Positions 42,790 to 51,562 of a stretch of DNA of 64,000 nucleotides are shown here, one piece after another. Origin of the DNA: Microlunatus sagamiharensis (GTDB lineage Bacteria; Actinomycetota; Actinomycetes; Propionibacteriales; Propionibacteriaceae); assembly GCF_900105785.1 (NCBI RefSeq), contig NZ_LT629799.1, positions 4,030,001 through 4,094,000 on the forward strand, read 5' to 3'. Made by a program: the position numbers and the translations under genes. How positions within the stretch are numbered: position 1 is the first letter of the stretch; every line of letters begins with the position of its first letter. The notes under the pieces are model-generated. The model saw only the letters and a program-made list of their open reading frames with translations, made no database searches and was not told the DNA's origin.

Positions 42790-43911
42790 TCAGCCGAGGT
42801 CGTACGCCATCCCCATCGCCCGCCGCACCTCGTCGAGCGTCGCGTCGGCGACCTCGTTGGCCCGGGCGTTGCCGGCCGCCAGCACCTCGAGGAGGTGGCC
42901 CTGGTCGGCCTCGAGCTCGGCCCGGCGGGCCCGGATCGGCGCGAACGTCGAGTTGACGGCCTCGGTGACCACGGCCTTGAGCCGTCCCGCGCCGCCGTCG
43001 CCGATCTCGTCGGCCCACTCCTGCGGCGTACGCCCGGTGCAGAGCGAGGCGAGCAGCAGCAGGTTGGCGACCTCGGGGCGGCCGGCGGGGTCGTAGGTGA
43101 TGTTGCGGTCGGAGTCAGTCACCGCGCGCTTGATGATCTTGGCCGTGGCGTCGGCGGTCATCCCGATCTCGATGGTGTTGCCGCGCGACTTGCTCATCTT
43201 CTGCCCGTCGGTGCCGAGGATGTTCGGCGCCTCCGACAGCAGGGCGTCCGGCTGCGGGAAGACGGACTCCTCGGCCCGCGCGCGGCCGTAGACCTCGTCG
43301 AAGCGTCGCGCGACGACCCGGGTCTGCTCGAGGTGCGGCAGCTGGTCCTTGCCGACCGGCACGACGTTGGCCTTGCAGAACAGGATGTCGGCGGCCTGGT
43401 GCACGGGGTAGGTGAGCATCAGCCCCGACATCGGGCGCTGGCTCGCGGCCAGCTCGGCCTTGACCGTCGGGTTGCGGCGCAGCTCGGAGTCGGTGACCAG
43501 CGACAGGAAGGGCAGCATCAGCTGGTTGAGGGCCGGCACGGCGGAGTGGGTGAAGATCGTGCTGCGCGCCGGGTCGATGCCCACGGCGAGGTAGTCGACG
43601 AGCAGCGACAGCACCCGCTCGCGGATCGGCCCGACGCCCTCGCGGTCGGTGATGACCTGGTAGTCGGCGACCAGGATCCAGGAGTCCACGCCCAGGTCCT
43701 GCAGGCGTACGCGGTTGGCCAGCGAACCGAAGTAGTGGCCGATGTGCAGCCGTCCCGTGGGCCGGTCGCCGGTCAGCATCCGGTAGCGCCCGGCGTCACG
43801 GGCCAGGTCGGACTCGATCTGGCGGGACCGGCGCTGGGCGGCGTCGTAGGAGCTCGACTCGACCTCGGCCTCCGCCGGGGTGGTCTCGCTGCTCGTGCTG
43901 ACGTCCGTCAC
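42790..43911 (-). CDS. trpS: Tryptophanyl-tRNA synthetase
   Basis: Class I aminoacyl-tRNA synthetase of 373 aa. Seen: GDRPTGRLHIGHYFGSL with the HIGH signature, YPVHQAADILFCKANVVPVGKDQLPHLEQTR and the KMSKS loop (GQKMSKSRGN). An acidic N-terminal extension of about 30 residues precedes the catalytic core. GTG 43911 follows GGGAGA and gives a length close to the family. The gene stands alone, divergent from a dienelactone hydrolase gene. Confidence 0.96.
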   Translation of the reverse strand: MTDVSTSSETTPAEAEVESSSYDAAQRRSRQIESDLARDAGRYRMLTGDRPTGRLHIGHYFGSLANRVRLQDLGVDSWILVADYQVITDREGVGPIRERVLSLLVDYLAVGIDPARSTIFTHSAVPALNQLMLPFLSLVTDSELRRNPTVKAELAASQRPMSGLMLTYPVHQAADILFCKANVVPVGKDQLPHLEQTRVVARRFDEVYGRARAEESVFPQPDALLSEAPNILGTDGQKMSKSRGNTIEIGMTADATAKIIKRAVTDSDRNITYDPAGRPEVANLLLLASLCTGRTPQEWADEIGDGGAGRLKAVVTEAVNSTFAPIRARRAELEADQGHLLEVLAAGNARANEVADATLDEVRRAMGMAYDLG

Positions 43912-44041
43912 CGGGTCTCCCTCGCTGGGCCAGGTCGTGGCCCGACCGCTCACGACGGCCTCACATGCTAGTGCTGAGATGGACGGGCGCCCCGGCGATC
44001 CCGGGCCGCCGAACCTTCCCACGCACCGAACAGGAGCACCC

Positions 44042-44812
44042 ATGGCGTACACCGCCGAGCAGACCGCGATCCTCGAGCGCGAGCCGCAGCCGCAACAGGG
44101 CACGACCAGCGCCGAGGTGGCGTACGAGGTCGACGGGACGGCCTGCTCGGGCTACGTCGCCCGTCCCGACGACGACGCGACCCACCCGGGCGTGCTCGTC
44201 GTCCACGACTGGCTCGGCGTCACCGACGCGGCCCGCTTCCGCGCCGACATGCTCGCCCGTCTCGGTTACGTCGCCTTCGCGGCGGACGTCTTCGGCGCTG
44301 ACACACGCCCGAGCGAGTCCGAGGCCCCGCAGGTGGCGGGCCGCTACTACGGCGACCAGGAGCTCTTCCGCGCACGGCTCACGGGCGGACTCGAGCAGCT
44401 GCTGGCCCAGCCGGGCGTGGACGCGGCGCGCGTCGCCGCGATCGGGTACTGCTTCGGCGGCTCCGGCGTGCTGCAGCTCGCCCGGACCGGTGCCGAGCTC
44501 AAGGGTGTCGTGACCTTCCACGGCGGGCTCTCCACCGGGCCCGAGGGCGAGGCGGAGCAGATCAAGGCCAAGATCCTCGTGCTGACCGGCGCCGTCGACC
44601 CGATCGTCCCGCCCGAGGCCGTCGACGCCTTCGAGGACGAGCTGCGCCGCGTACCCGACCTGGACTGGCAGGTCGTGACCTACTCCGGCGCCATGCACGC
44701 CTTCACGATCCCGGGCGCCGACGCACCGGACCACGGGGCGCAGTTCCAGGCCGCGGCCGAGGCGCGCAGCTGGCAGGCGATGAAGTCCTTCTTCGCCGAG
44801 GTGCTCGTGTAG
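44042..44812 (+). CDS. Dienelactone hydrolase family protein
   Basis: A 256-aa alpha/beta hydrolase with a Cys nucleophile in GYCFGG, Asp in TGAVDPIVPP and His in GAMHAF, the dienelactone hydrolase triad. Other signals are VHDWLGV and ADVFGADTRP. It probably acts on lactones or esters; no aromatic-ring genes are nearby to support a chlorocatechol role. ATG 44042 follows AGGAGCACCC. Confidence 0.9.
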   Translation: MAYTAEQTAILEREPQPQQGTTSAEVAYEVDGTACSGYVARPDDDATHPGVLVVHDWLGVTDAARFRADMLARLGYVAFAADVFGADTRPSESEAPQVAGRYYGDQELFRARLTGGLEQLLAQPGVDAARVAAIGYCFGGSGVLQLARTGAELKGVVTFHGGLSTGPEGEAEQIKAKILVLTGAVDPIVPPEAVDAFEDELRRVPDLDWQVVTYSGAMHAFTIPGADAPDHGAQFQAAAEARSWQAMKSFFAEVLV

Positions 44813-44824
44813 CACTCCCTCGTA

Positions 44825-44859
44825 GGAGACCGTCGGCGGACGTTCAGCCGGCGGTCTCC
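44825..44859. terminator. Bidirectional hairpin at the 3' ends of convergent genes
   Basis: GGAGACCGTCGGC (44825-44837) pairs with GCCGGCGGTCTCC (44847-44859) with one mismatched/bulged base. It overlaps the last codons of the sigma factor gene and lies 12 nt after the dienelactone hydrolase stop. Confidence 0.7.
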
Positions 44860-45833
44860 GCGAGCTCGTCGTCGCCCTCGAGGTCACCGATCAGGTCACG
44901 GAGCTTGGTCATGAGCCGCGACAGGAGCCGGGACACCTGCATCTGGGTGACCCCGACGACGGCGGCGATCTGCGACTGGGTCATCTCCTCGAGGAAGCGC
45001 ATCCGCAGCAGGTCGCGCTCGCCGTCGGTCAGGCTGCGCAGCGCGCGCCCGAGCAGCACCCGGGTCTCGACGACGTTCCACTCCGGCGGGTGCTCGGGCA
45101 TCCACGCCTCGCCGACGAGCGCGTCGATGCTTGTGGCGTGCAGCCCGAGCTCGGCGGAACGGGCGTCCTCGACCGCCTGCGGGGTCCAGCCCAGGTAGGT
45201 CGCGAGGTCCGCGGTCCGCGGCACGCGTCCCAGCTCCTGCGACAGGTCGGGGACCGCTCCGCGCAGGACGTTGGCCGCCTCCTGCACCGAGCGCGGCGGC
45301 CGCACCGACCACCCGTGGTCGCGCAGGTAGCGCCGCAGCAGCCCGGTCATCGTCACCCAGGCGAAGTAGGCGTACGTGGTCTGGGTCGGGTCGTAGCGGT
45401 CGAACGCCTCGACCAGGCCGCCGCGCGCCACCTGCACCAGGTCGTCGTACTCGCTGCGCGGCCCGTAGCGCCGTGCCGCGCTGGTGGCCAGCCAGAGGTG
45501 CAGCGTCACGACCTCGTCGCGGATGGCCTGCCGCTCGCTCGGCGACGCGTGGTCGAGCTGGCCGAAGAGGTCCTGCGTACGGGCGCGCTCCGCCTCCCGC
45601 TCGCGGCCCCGCGGCGGTGTGTTCGGGTCGCGCGTCCTCTGCGGGGGCTCGGGTTCGGTGCCGTGGTCGGCTGCGTGGTCGAGGTCGTCTCGGTCGTGGG
45701 TGCGGTCGGGAGCGTGGTCGGGGAGTGGCGCGATGCGCACCGGCTCGCTGCCACCGACCTCCAGCAGGCTGTCGTGGGGCGGCTCGGGCCGCCCGGAGTC
45801 AGCGCGCACGTCGGGGTCCCGCGGCCCCCTCAC
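44844..45833 (-). CDS. RNA polymerase sigma factor, SigB/SigF-like (group 3)
   Basis: A 329-aa sigma-70 factor with a long, polar N-terminal extension of about 80 residues. Region 2: SEYDDLVQVARGGLVEAFDRYDPTQTTYAYFAWVTMTGLLRRYLRDHGWSV (boundaries near 120-170). Region 3 follows (RVPRTADLATYLG), and region 4 has SLTDGERDLLRMRFLEEMTQSQIAAVVGVTQMQVSRLL. Region architecture matches stress/sporulation-type SigB/F factors. No anti-sigma or antagonist gene is adjacent, unusual for this group. Start GTG 45833 is the longest choice; a start inside the extension is possible. Confidence 0.88.
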   Translation of the reverse strand: MRGPRDPDVRADSGRPEPPHDSLLEVGGSEPVRIAPLPDHAPDRTHDRDDLDHAADHGTEPEPPQRTRDPNTPPRGREREAERARTQDLFGQLDHASPSERQAIRDEVVTLHLWLATSAARRYGPRSEYDDLVQVARGGLVEAFDRYDPTQTTYAYFAWVTMTGLLRRYLRDHGWSVRPPRSVQEAANVLRGAVPDLSQELGRVPRTADLATYLGWTPQAVEDARSAELGLHATSIDALVGEAWMPEHPPEWNVVETRVLLGRALRSLTDGERDLLRMRFLEEMTQSQIAAVVGVTQMQVSRLLSRLMTKLRDLIGDLEGDDELAETAG

Positions 45834-45937
45834 CCCCGGTCGTGACGGCGGGTGCGGCGGGTGCGGCGGGCGTGACGATCCGGACGGACCTCTCGTGATC
45901 GTTCTTCACGCTATCGAGTAAACCCACCCGCACGGGG

Positions 45938-45968
45938 GGTTAGGTACACCCCTTGGTGGGTAGTGTAC
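45938..45968 (+). promoter_or_regulatory. SigB/F-type promoter and inverted repeat before the response regulator
   Basis: GGTT (45938-45941) and GGGTAG (45958-45963) are 16 bp apart, close to the GGTT/GTTT-N16-GGGTAT pattern of stress sigma factors. A TAGTGT housekeeping-type -10 overlaps (45961-45966), 6 nt before the ATG. GTACAC (45944-45949) and GTGTAC (45963-45968) form an inverted repeat across the promoter, a candidate operator. Confidence 0.5.
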
Positions 45969-45972
45969 GTCC

Positions 45973-46620
45973 ATGAATCCCCCGATCAGCGTGGCTGTCG
46001 TCGACGACTACGACGTCGTCGTCCTCGGTGTCGCCCGGATGCTCGAGCAGTACCCCGACCGGGTGGTGGTGGCGGACCTGTCGACCGAGTCGACGCTGGA
46101 CCGACCGGTCGACGTCGTGCTCTACGACGCCTTCGCGCAGCCGGAGAGCGACACCGCCGACCTCAAGGTGTTCCTCGACAACCCCCTGGCCGGACGCACC
46201 GCCGTCTACACCTGGAACTTCCACCCGCGGCTGGTCGAGCGGGCGCGGGAGGCCGGCGTGCACGGCTACCTCTCCAAGGCGCTGCCGGCGCGCGACCTCG
46301 TCGCCAGCCTCGAGCGGGTGGCGGCGGGGGAGACGGTCGTCAGCGACCCGCCGGGCCGGGCCCGCAGCGCCACGGGCCTGGACTGGCCGGGGCGGGCGGA
46401 GGGCCTGAGCGACCGGGAGGCCGAGATCCTCGCCCTGATCACGCAGGGCAAGAGCAACGCCGAGGTGGCTTCCTTCACCTTCCTCAGCCCCAACACCATC
46501 AAGTCGTACGTGCGCACGATCTACCGCAAGATCGGCGTCTCGAGCCGTACGCAGGCCGTGCTGTGGGGCGTGCGGCACGGGTTCGTGCCGGGGGACAGCC
46601 GCCAGGAGCCCTGGCGCTGA
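45973..46620 (+). CDS. NarL/LuxR-family response regulator
   Basis: A 215-aa two-component output protein. Receiver: acidic pair D11-D12, predicted phospho-acceptor D52 (VDVVLYDAF), T80 and K102 (YLSKALP). The linker is followed by a LuxR HTH (LSDREAEILALITQGKSNAEVASFTFLSPNTIKSYVRTIYRKI). No sensor kinase is adjacent, so it is an orphan here. It is divergent from the sigma factor gene; the shared 139-nt region contains both promoters. Confidence 0.9.
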   Translation: MNPPISVAVVDDYDVVVLGVARMLEQYPDRVVVADLSTESTLDRPVDVVLYDAFAQPESDTADLKVFLDNPLAGRTAVYTWNFHPRLVERAREAGVHGYLSKALPARDLVASLERVAAGETVVSDPPGRARSATGLDWPGRAEGLSDREAEILALITQGKSNAEVASFTFLSPNTIKSYVRTIYRKIGVSSRTQAVLWGVRHGFVPGDSRQEPWR

Positions 46621-46648
46621 GCGTCGGGACGGGCGGAGGGTCCAGGGG

Positions 46649-48111
46649 CTACTGCACCGCGGAGGTCAGGCGCATCACGTTGTCGATGACGCTGCGCCAG
46701 AAGCCGCGCCGCTCCCAGTCCACGAGCTGCAGGGGCTTGGAGAGCCGCCGGTACTCGTCCTCGACCGCCTTGACCTGGTCGACGAACGTCCGTCCGCAGA
46801 CCATCAGCATGACCTCGAGGTCGAGCTGGAAGGAGCGGATGTCCATGTTCGACGAGCCGATCACCGCGACCTGGTCGTCGACCGACACGTGCTTGGAGTG
46901 CAGGATGTGCGGCGCCGGGTACAGGTAGATCTTCACGCCCGCCGACAGCAGCTCGGAGTAGTACGAGTGCTGCGCGTGGAAGACCATGAACTGGTCGCCG
47001 ATCTCGCCCACGAAGAGCTCCACGTCGACACCGCGCCGGGCGGCCGTCGTGATCGCGCCGAGCAGGGACTGCTCGGGGACGAAGTACGGGCTCGTGATGC
47101 TGATCCGTCGCTCCGCGTGGTACAGCAGGCTGTTGAACAGCGCGAGGTTGTTCTCCTGGTCGTACGCGGGTCCGCTCGGGGCGACCTGGGCCAGGAGGGT
47201 GCCGCCGCGCTGCTCGTCCGAGGCCTGCTCGCGCGAGCTGTCGAGCAGCTCGTCGGTCTCGCAGAACCAGTCGGTGACGAAGAGCGCGTCGATCTCGTGG
47301 ACCACAGGGCCGTGCACCTCGCACAGCTCGTCGACCCACTGCAGCCCGCGCCGCTTGTTGCCCCGCTTGTCGTAGCTGGGGTCGATCATGTTCAGCGAGC
47401 CCACGAACCCGACGTCGCCGTCGGCCACGAGCAGCTTGCGGTGGTTGCGCAGGTCGGGTCGCTGCCAGCGGCCCTTCAGCGGCTGGACGGGCAGCATCAG
47501 GTGCCACTGCACGCCCATGGCGGTCAGGGCCTTCAGGGTCTTGCGGTAGCCGGGGTAGGGCCGCGTGCCCATGTGGTCGAGCAGCAGCCGTACGGTCACG
47601 CCGCGCTCGACCGCGCGGCGGAGCGCGTCGAAGAAGGGTTCCGTGGTCGTGTCGCGGATGGTGATGTAGAACTCCGAGTGGACGTAGCGCTCGGCGGAGT
47701 CGATGGCCTGGACGAGCGTGCGGAGCTGCTCGTCGAAGCCCATGACCATGCGAGCGTCGTTGTCCTGGAGCAGCGGCATCGCCCCGACCCGGTCGACCAG
47801 CGCCGACACCGAGGGGAACCACGCGGGAGCGTCCTCGCCGGGACGCACGGGGCCCACGGCGCGGGCGGCCTCCTCGATGAGCCTGTCCATGTCCTGCTGC
47901 TTCTCGCGGCGGCGCTGCGGGAGCTTGGGGCTGCCGATCAGGAAGAACAGCAGGATGCCCAGCAGGGGCAGCACGGCCATCAGCAGCACCCACGCCAGGG
48001 CCGAGCTCGGGGCCGGTTGCGCGGTGTGATGATCAGGGCGACGACGACGAGCGCGACCTCGAGGCCCACCAGCAGGCCGGTGCCGCTGAGACCGTTGAAG
48101 AGCTCGATCAC
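46649..48111 (-). CDS. cls: Cardiolipin synthase with an apparent one-base frameshift near the N-terminus
   Basis: Phospholipase D-type enzyme joining two phosphatidylglycerols into cardiolipin at the membrane. Two HKD motifs are intact: HRKLLVADGDVGFVGSLN and HSKHVSVDDQVAVIGSSN. The uninterrupted frame (46649-47989, 446 aa) lacks the first TM helix. That helix (FNGLSGTGLLVGLEVALVVV) is encoded in another frame from GTG 48111, which has TAGGTT 6 nt upstream. Adding one base to the G-run at 48009-48012 would join both into about 487 aa, the normal length. Either a sequencing error or a genuine disruption; a shortened protein from 47989 is also possible. Confidence 0.82.
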
Positions 48112-48117
48112 GGGCGC

Positions 48118-48123
48118 AACCTA
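48118..48123 (-). promoter_or_regulatory. -10-like box supporting the cls start at 48111
   Basis: TAGGTT on the minus strand, 6 nt before GTG 48111, fits the leaderless pattern of many genes in this window. No clear -35 is visible. Confidence 0.4.
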
Positions 48124-48305
48124 TCGGGGCGGTTCAGGGTCGCTTTGCCAGCCTGGACACAGGTCGACCCGCTACCTTGGAAGCATCTGGTGAGCATCGG
48201 TCGCTTCACGACACGTCGATTTCTGCTTGCATCCCGGCTGGGAAGCCTCGCGAGACCGACCCAGGAGCACCCATCGCCATTTCGCCTGTCGCTGCCGTGA
48301 CCCCG

Positions 48306-49373
48306 ATGAGCAGGGCCACGGCCCGGCTCGCCGGACAGCCGCTCACCCGCAGCTTCACCGCCCTCACCGCCCAGGTCCGGACCGCCGGGCTGCTCGGGCG
48401 GACCCGCATGTTCTACGTCCTGGTCTTCTCCGGCCTGGTGCTGGCCCTGGGTGGCATCGCCACGGGGATCATCCTCCTCGGCGAGTCCTGGCTGCAGCTG
48501 CTGATGGCCGGCGCGCTCGGGCTCGTGCTGACGCAGTTCGCGTTCCTCGGGCACGAGGCCTCGCACCGCCAGATCTTCGCCTCCGGCAAGGCGAACGACC
48601 GCAGCGGCCGCATCCTCGCCGTCGGGTTCGCCGGGCTCAGCTACAGCTGGTGGATGACCAAGCACACGCGGCACCACGGCAACCCGAACCGCGTCGGCAA
48701 GGACCCCGACATCGCGCGCGACACGATCTCGTTCGTGGACGAGGACGCCGCGAAGCAGCGCGGGATCATGGGCTTCATCACGCGTCGCCAGGCCTGGCTC
48801 TTCTTCCCGCTGCTGCTCCTCGAGGGCGTCAACCTGCACCTGAAGTCGGTCCAGGCGCTGCTCGCGCGCGGACCGGTCAAGGGCCGCGCATGGGAGCTGA
48901 CGCTGCTCGGGCTGCGGTTCGGCGTGTACGCGGGGCTGCTGTTCTGGATCTTCCCGCTGGGCATGGCCGCCGCCTTCCTCGGCGTGCAGCTCGCCGTCTT
49001 CGGCTTCTACATGGGCTTCTCCTTCGCCCCCAACCACATGGGCATGCCGATCGTCCCGGCGGACGCCAAGCTCGACTTCCTGGCCAAGCAGGTCCGCACG
49101 TCGCGCAACATCCGCGGCGGGTTCTGGATGAGCGTCCTCATGGGCGGGCTCAACTACCAGGTGGAGCACCACCTCTTCCCGAGCATGCCGCGACCGCACC
49201 TGCGCAAGGCGCGCACGATGGTGCGCGAGCACTGCCGCGCCCTGGACGTCCCCTACACGGAGACGAACCTGGCCCACGCCTACCGCTCGGTGCTGGCCCA
49301 CCTCGACCGCGTCGGCCTCGCCGCCCGCGACCCGTTCGACTGCCCGGCCGCCCAGAACATCCGTTTCAGCTGA
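48306..49373 (+). CDS. Acyl-lipid/acyl-CoA fatty acid desaturase
   Basis: Membrane di-iron desaturase of about 355 aa. Three His boxes are seen: HEASH, HTRHH and QVEHH, the last as in front-end/acyl-lipid desaturases. Hydrophobic pairs surround them. It introduces a double bond into membrane lipids, which goes with the neighbouring cardiolipin synthase. ATG 48306 is chosen; GTG 48297 is close, and the only good Shine-Dalgarno (CAGGAGCA, 48262) is too far upstream for either, so the start could be earlier. Confidence 0.9.
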   Translation: MSRATARLAGQPLTRSFTALTAQVRTAGLLGRTRMFYVLVFSGLVLALGGIATGIILLGESWLQLLMAGALGLVLTQFAFLGHEASHRQIFASGKANDRSGRILAVGFAGLSYSWWMTKHTRHHGNPNRVGKDPDIARDTISFVDEDAAKQRGIMGFITRRQAWLFFPLLLLEGVNLHLKSVQALLARGPVKGRAWELTLLGLRFGVYAGLLFWIFPLGMAAAFLGVQLAVFGFYMGFSFAPNHMGMPIVPADAKLDFLAKQVRTSRNIRGGFWMSVLMGGLNYQVEHHLFPSMPRPHLRKARTMVREHCRALDVPYTETNLAHAYRSVLAHLDRVGLAARDPFDCPAAQNIRFS

Positions 49374-49375
49374 GC

Positions 49376-49617
49376 CTGACGAAGGGCCGGGGACGCTCCC
49401 TGAGCCTGTCGAAGGGCCCCGAGGACGCTCCCTGAGCTTGTCGAAGGGCCCCGAGGACGCTCTCTTGTCGAAGGGCCCCGAGGACGCTCCCTGAGCTTGT
49501 CGAAGGGCCCCGAGGACGCTCTCTTGTCGAAGGGCCCCGGGGACGCTCCCTGAGCCTGTCGAAGGACCCCGAGGACGCTCCCTGAGCTTGTCGAAGGGCC
49601 CCGAAGGGGTTGGCGTC
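49376..49617. repeat. Direct array of REP-like elements, one orientation
   Basis: About eight imperfect units of GGACGCTCCCTGAGCYTGTCGAAGGGCCCCGA, some shortened to GGACGCTCTCTTGTCGAAGGG. All point the same way, unlike the inverted pairs elsewhere. The 344-nt gap 49374-49717 contains nothing else except a 3' GGTTGGCGTCCACGCC hairpin. Confidence 0.85.
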
Positions 49618-49717
49618 CACGCCACGAAGAACCTGACGCAACCGACCCCCGGCGTGATCGCGCCGGGGGTCGCTGCACGTCCACCGCCTAGCGTGTGACC
49701 GACGCGAAGGAGCACCC

Positions 49718-50299
49718 ATGAGCCTGCAGGACCTGGTCGAGCGCGGCCGGTGGACCCACGAGCCCGAGGCCGTACGCCTCGAGGGCGACGAGCTGCACGT
49801 GACTGCGGTCGAGGGTAGCGACGCGTGGCGCACGACCTCGTACGGGTTCGTCCACGACTCCGAGCACGCCCTGCTGGAGGACCTGAGCGGCGACTTCGGG
49901 CTCGAGGTGTCCTTCCGGCTCGACTACACCGAGCAGTTCGACCAGGCCGGGCTGTTCCTGCGGGTCGACGACCGCGAGTGGGTCAAGGCGGGCGTCGAGG
50001 TCTCCGACGGCGTCGCGCAGCTCGGCGCCGTCGTCACCCACGAGACGTCGGACTGGTCGGTCGCGCCGGTCCCCGAGTGGGTCGGCCGCGTGGTGACGGT
50101 CCGGGCGAGCCGATCCGGCGACGCCGTGACGATCCGGGCCCGCGTCGACGACGAGGACCTGCGCCTCGTCCGACTCGCCTGGCTCGACCCCGCCGCCTCC
50201 GTCTCGGCCGGGCTGCTCTGCGCGGCGCCGACCCGCGCCGGGCTCACCGTCACCTTCACCGGGCACGTGGTCGGCGAGCCGGACGCCGCCCTCCACTGA
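49718..50299 (+). CDS. DUF1349 domain protein
   Basis: A 193-aa cytoplasmic beta-sandwich protein: TSYGFVHDSEHALLEDLSGDFGLEVSFRLDYTEQFDQAGLFLRVDDREWVKAGVE is the core of DUF1349 (concanavalin-like, related to YdjH/YesU-type proteins). Function is unknown, with carbohydrate binding the best guess. It follows GAAGGAG. Confidence 0.85.
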   Translation: MSLQDLVERGRWTHEPEAVRLEGDELHVTAVEGSDAWRTTSYGFVHDSEHALLEDLSGDFGLEVSFRLDYTEQFDQAGLFLRVDDREWVKAGVEVSDGVAQLGAVVTHETSDWSVAPVPEWVGRVVTVRASRSGDAVTIRARVDDEDLRLVRLAWLDPAASVSAGLLCAAPTRAGLTVTFTGHVVGEPDAALH

Positions 50300-50326
50300 T
50301 CTGACGTCTGGTGGGATGAGACGACC

Positions 50327-50881
50327 ATGAACCGCACCGCCGCGCCCGACGCCACCCACCTGCGGCCGGGCCTCCGGCTGGTGATCGCGGGAACGGTCGG
50401 CCAGCACCGGACGACGCGCTACTACGCCGGGCCGGGCAACCGCTTCTACGAGCTGCTGCACGGCAGCGGCCTGGTCGACGAGCGGCTCGACCCCGACACC
50501 GCCTTCCGGCTCCCCGACCTCGGCGTCGGGATCACCGATCTCGTGCTCGAGCGGGTCGAGCGGGCCGGCCACGAGCCCGAGGTGCTCATCCACCGCCGCG
50601 AGTTCGACCGCGCGATCCGCATGGTCGGCCCGACGGCCGTCGCCTTCGTGAGCAAGACGGCCGCGACCTGGTACGCCCGCGGGGCGGGGGAGCGGCTCCC
50701 GCAGGGCTACGGCGAGCTGTCCTGGACCGTCGCCGGCGTGCCCGCCTTCGTGCTGCCGGGCCCCTCCGGCGCCAACAACGGCATGCCGCTCGCCCTGCGC
50801 CTGGCGCTGTGGACCGACCTGGCCGACTTCCTCGAGCACCTGGAGGGCACCGGTGACCCGAGCATGAGGACCCGAGCATGA
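50327..50881 (+). CDS. Mismatch-specific uracil-DNA glycosylase (Mug/TDG-like)
   Basis: A 184-aa uracil-DNA glycosylase superfamily protein: LVIAGTVGQHRTTRYYAGPGNRFYELL aligns with the Mug/TDG active-site strand and PGNRFW-type motif; VLPGPSGANNGMP is the second catalytic motif. The usual Asn of GINP is not present, as in several actinobacterial members, so activity may be narrow. The last codons lie in a 13-bp direct repeat (CCCGAGCATGAGG twice). Confidence 0.75.
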   Translation: MNRTAAPDATHLRPGLRLVIAGTVGQHRTTRYYAGPGNRFYELLHGSGLVDERLDPDTAFRLPDLGVGITDLVLERVERAGHEPEVLIHRREFDRAIRMVGPTAVAFVSKTAATWYARGAGERLPQGYGELSWTVAGVPAFVLPGPSGANNGMPLALRLALWTDLADFLEHLEGTGDPSMRTRA

Positions 50882-50888
50882 GGACCGC

Positions 50889-51203
50889 GTGACGGAGCCC
50901 GAGCGGCCGCCCACCGACTGGGAGGCGCGGGTGGCCAGGGCCAAGCGCGACGGCACCTGGAGCCGCGACCCCGACGAGCCGCCCAGCCCCTATCCGACGG
51001 CGGTCAAGAGGCGTCGGTTCCTGGTCGGGTTCCTGCTCACCCTGGCCGCCGGGATCCTGCTGGGTGCGCTCGTCGAGGTCCTGCTCGGAGACCCGGGCTC
51101 GCCCTGGGCTCCCGGCACGCTGCTCGAGGGCTTCATCAGGAGCGTCTTCCCGGCAGCGCTCGTGGGCTGGGGCTGCACCCGTGGGCCACGGACGAGGCGC
51201 TAG
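50889..51203 (+). CDS. Hypothetical small membrane protein
   Basis: A 104-aa protein starting GTG 8 nt after the glycosylase gene. Charged N-terminus, one clear TM helix (about 45-66) and a second weaker hydrophobic stretch near 85-97. Not recognised. Confidence 0.55.
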   Translation: MTEPERPPTDWEARVARAKRDGTWSRDPDEPPSPYPTAVKRRRFLVGFLLTLAAGILLGALVEVLLGDPGSPWAPGTLLEGFIRSVFPAALVGWGCTRGPRTRR

Positions 51204-51219
51204 CCGCACCCGGCGGCGG

Positions 51220-51307
51220 TGGCGGAGGATACGAGATTCGAACTCGTGAGGGCGTGAACCCAACCCGCTTTCCAAGCGAGCGCCATAGGCCTCTAGGCGA
51301 ATCCTCC
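51220..51307 (-). tRNA. tRNA-Ser (anticodon GGA)
   Basis: Class II tRNA on the minus strand. Acceptor GGAGGAT (51307-51301) pairs with ATCCTCC (51230-51224); discriminator G at 51223 and encoded CCA at 51222-51220. Anticodon loop TTGGAAA gives GGA for UCC/UCU. The long variable arm and T-loop TTCGAAT are present. Confidence 0.96.
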
Positions 51308-51415
51308 GCGCGGAACCTTACCTGCTGACGCCACCTGGTCCGAACCCGTGCGCGAGGGTCGGACTCCGGCGGTCGGTGGAGCCGGTCCCCGCGCGGCTCG
51401 CGTACAGTTGTTCCC

Positions 51416-51511
51416 GGTCCCCCGCGTGGCGGCACCTCACCCAACTCCCCCAGGGCTTGACGGCAGCAAGGGTCAGTGAGCTCTGTCGGGTGCGCGGGGG
51501 GCTCTTTGCTT
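51416..51511 (+). ncRNA. ffs: Signal recognition particle RNA (bacterial small type)
   Basis: About 95 nt of rod-like RNA: 5' CCCCCGCG pairs with 3' CGCGGGGG, and the SRP core AGGGC ... GGCAGCAAGGGTCAG is the Ffh-binding internal loop. The tip reads GGGCTTGACGGC, so the tetraloop is TGAC closed by a T-G pair instead of the usual GGAA. It precedes dnaX as in other actinobacteria. A G-run and CTCTTTG follow as terminator. Confidence 0.9.
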
Positions 51512-51562
51512 TCCGGGTAGAGCGCGAAGACGCTCCCCGATCGTGACCCGGGCCGAAGACGC

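Noticed and set aside
49376-49617. Regularly repeated ~33-bp units that look CRISPR-like
   Set aside because: The 'spacers' are themselves repeats, units vary in length, no cas genes are present and the unit equals the dispersed REP core.
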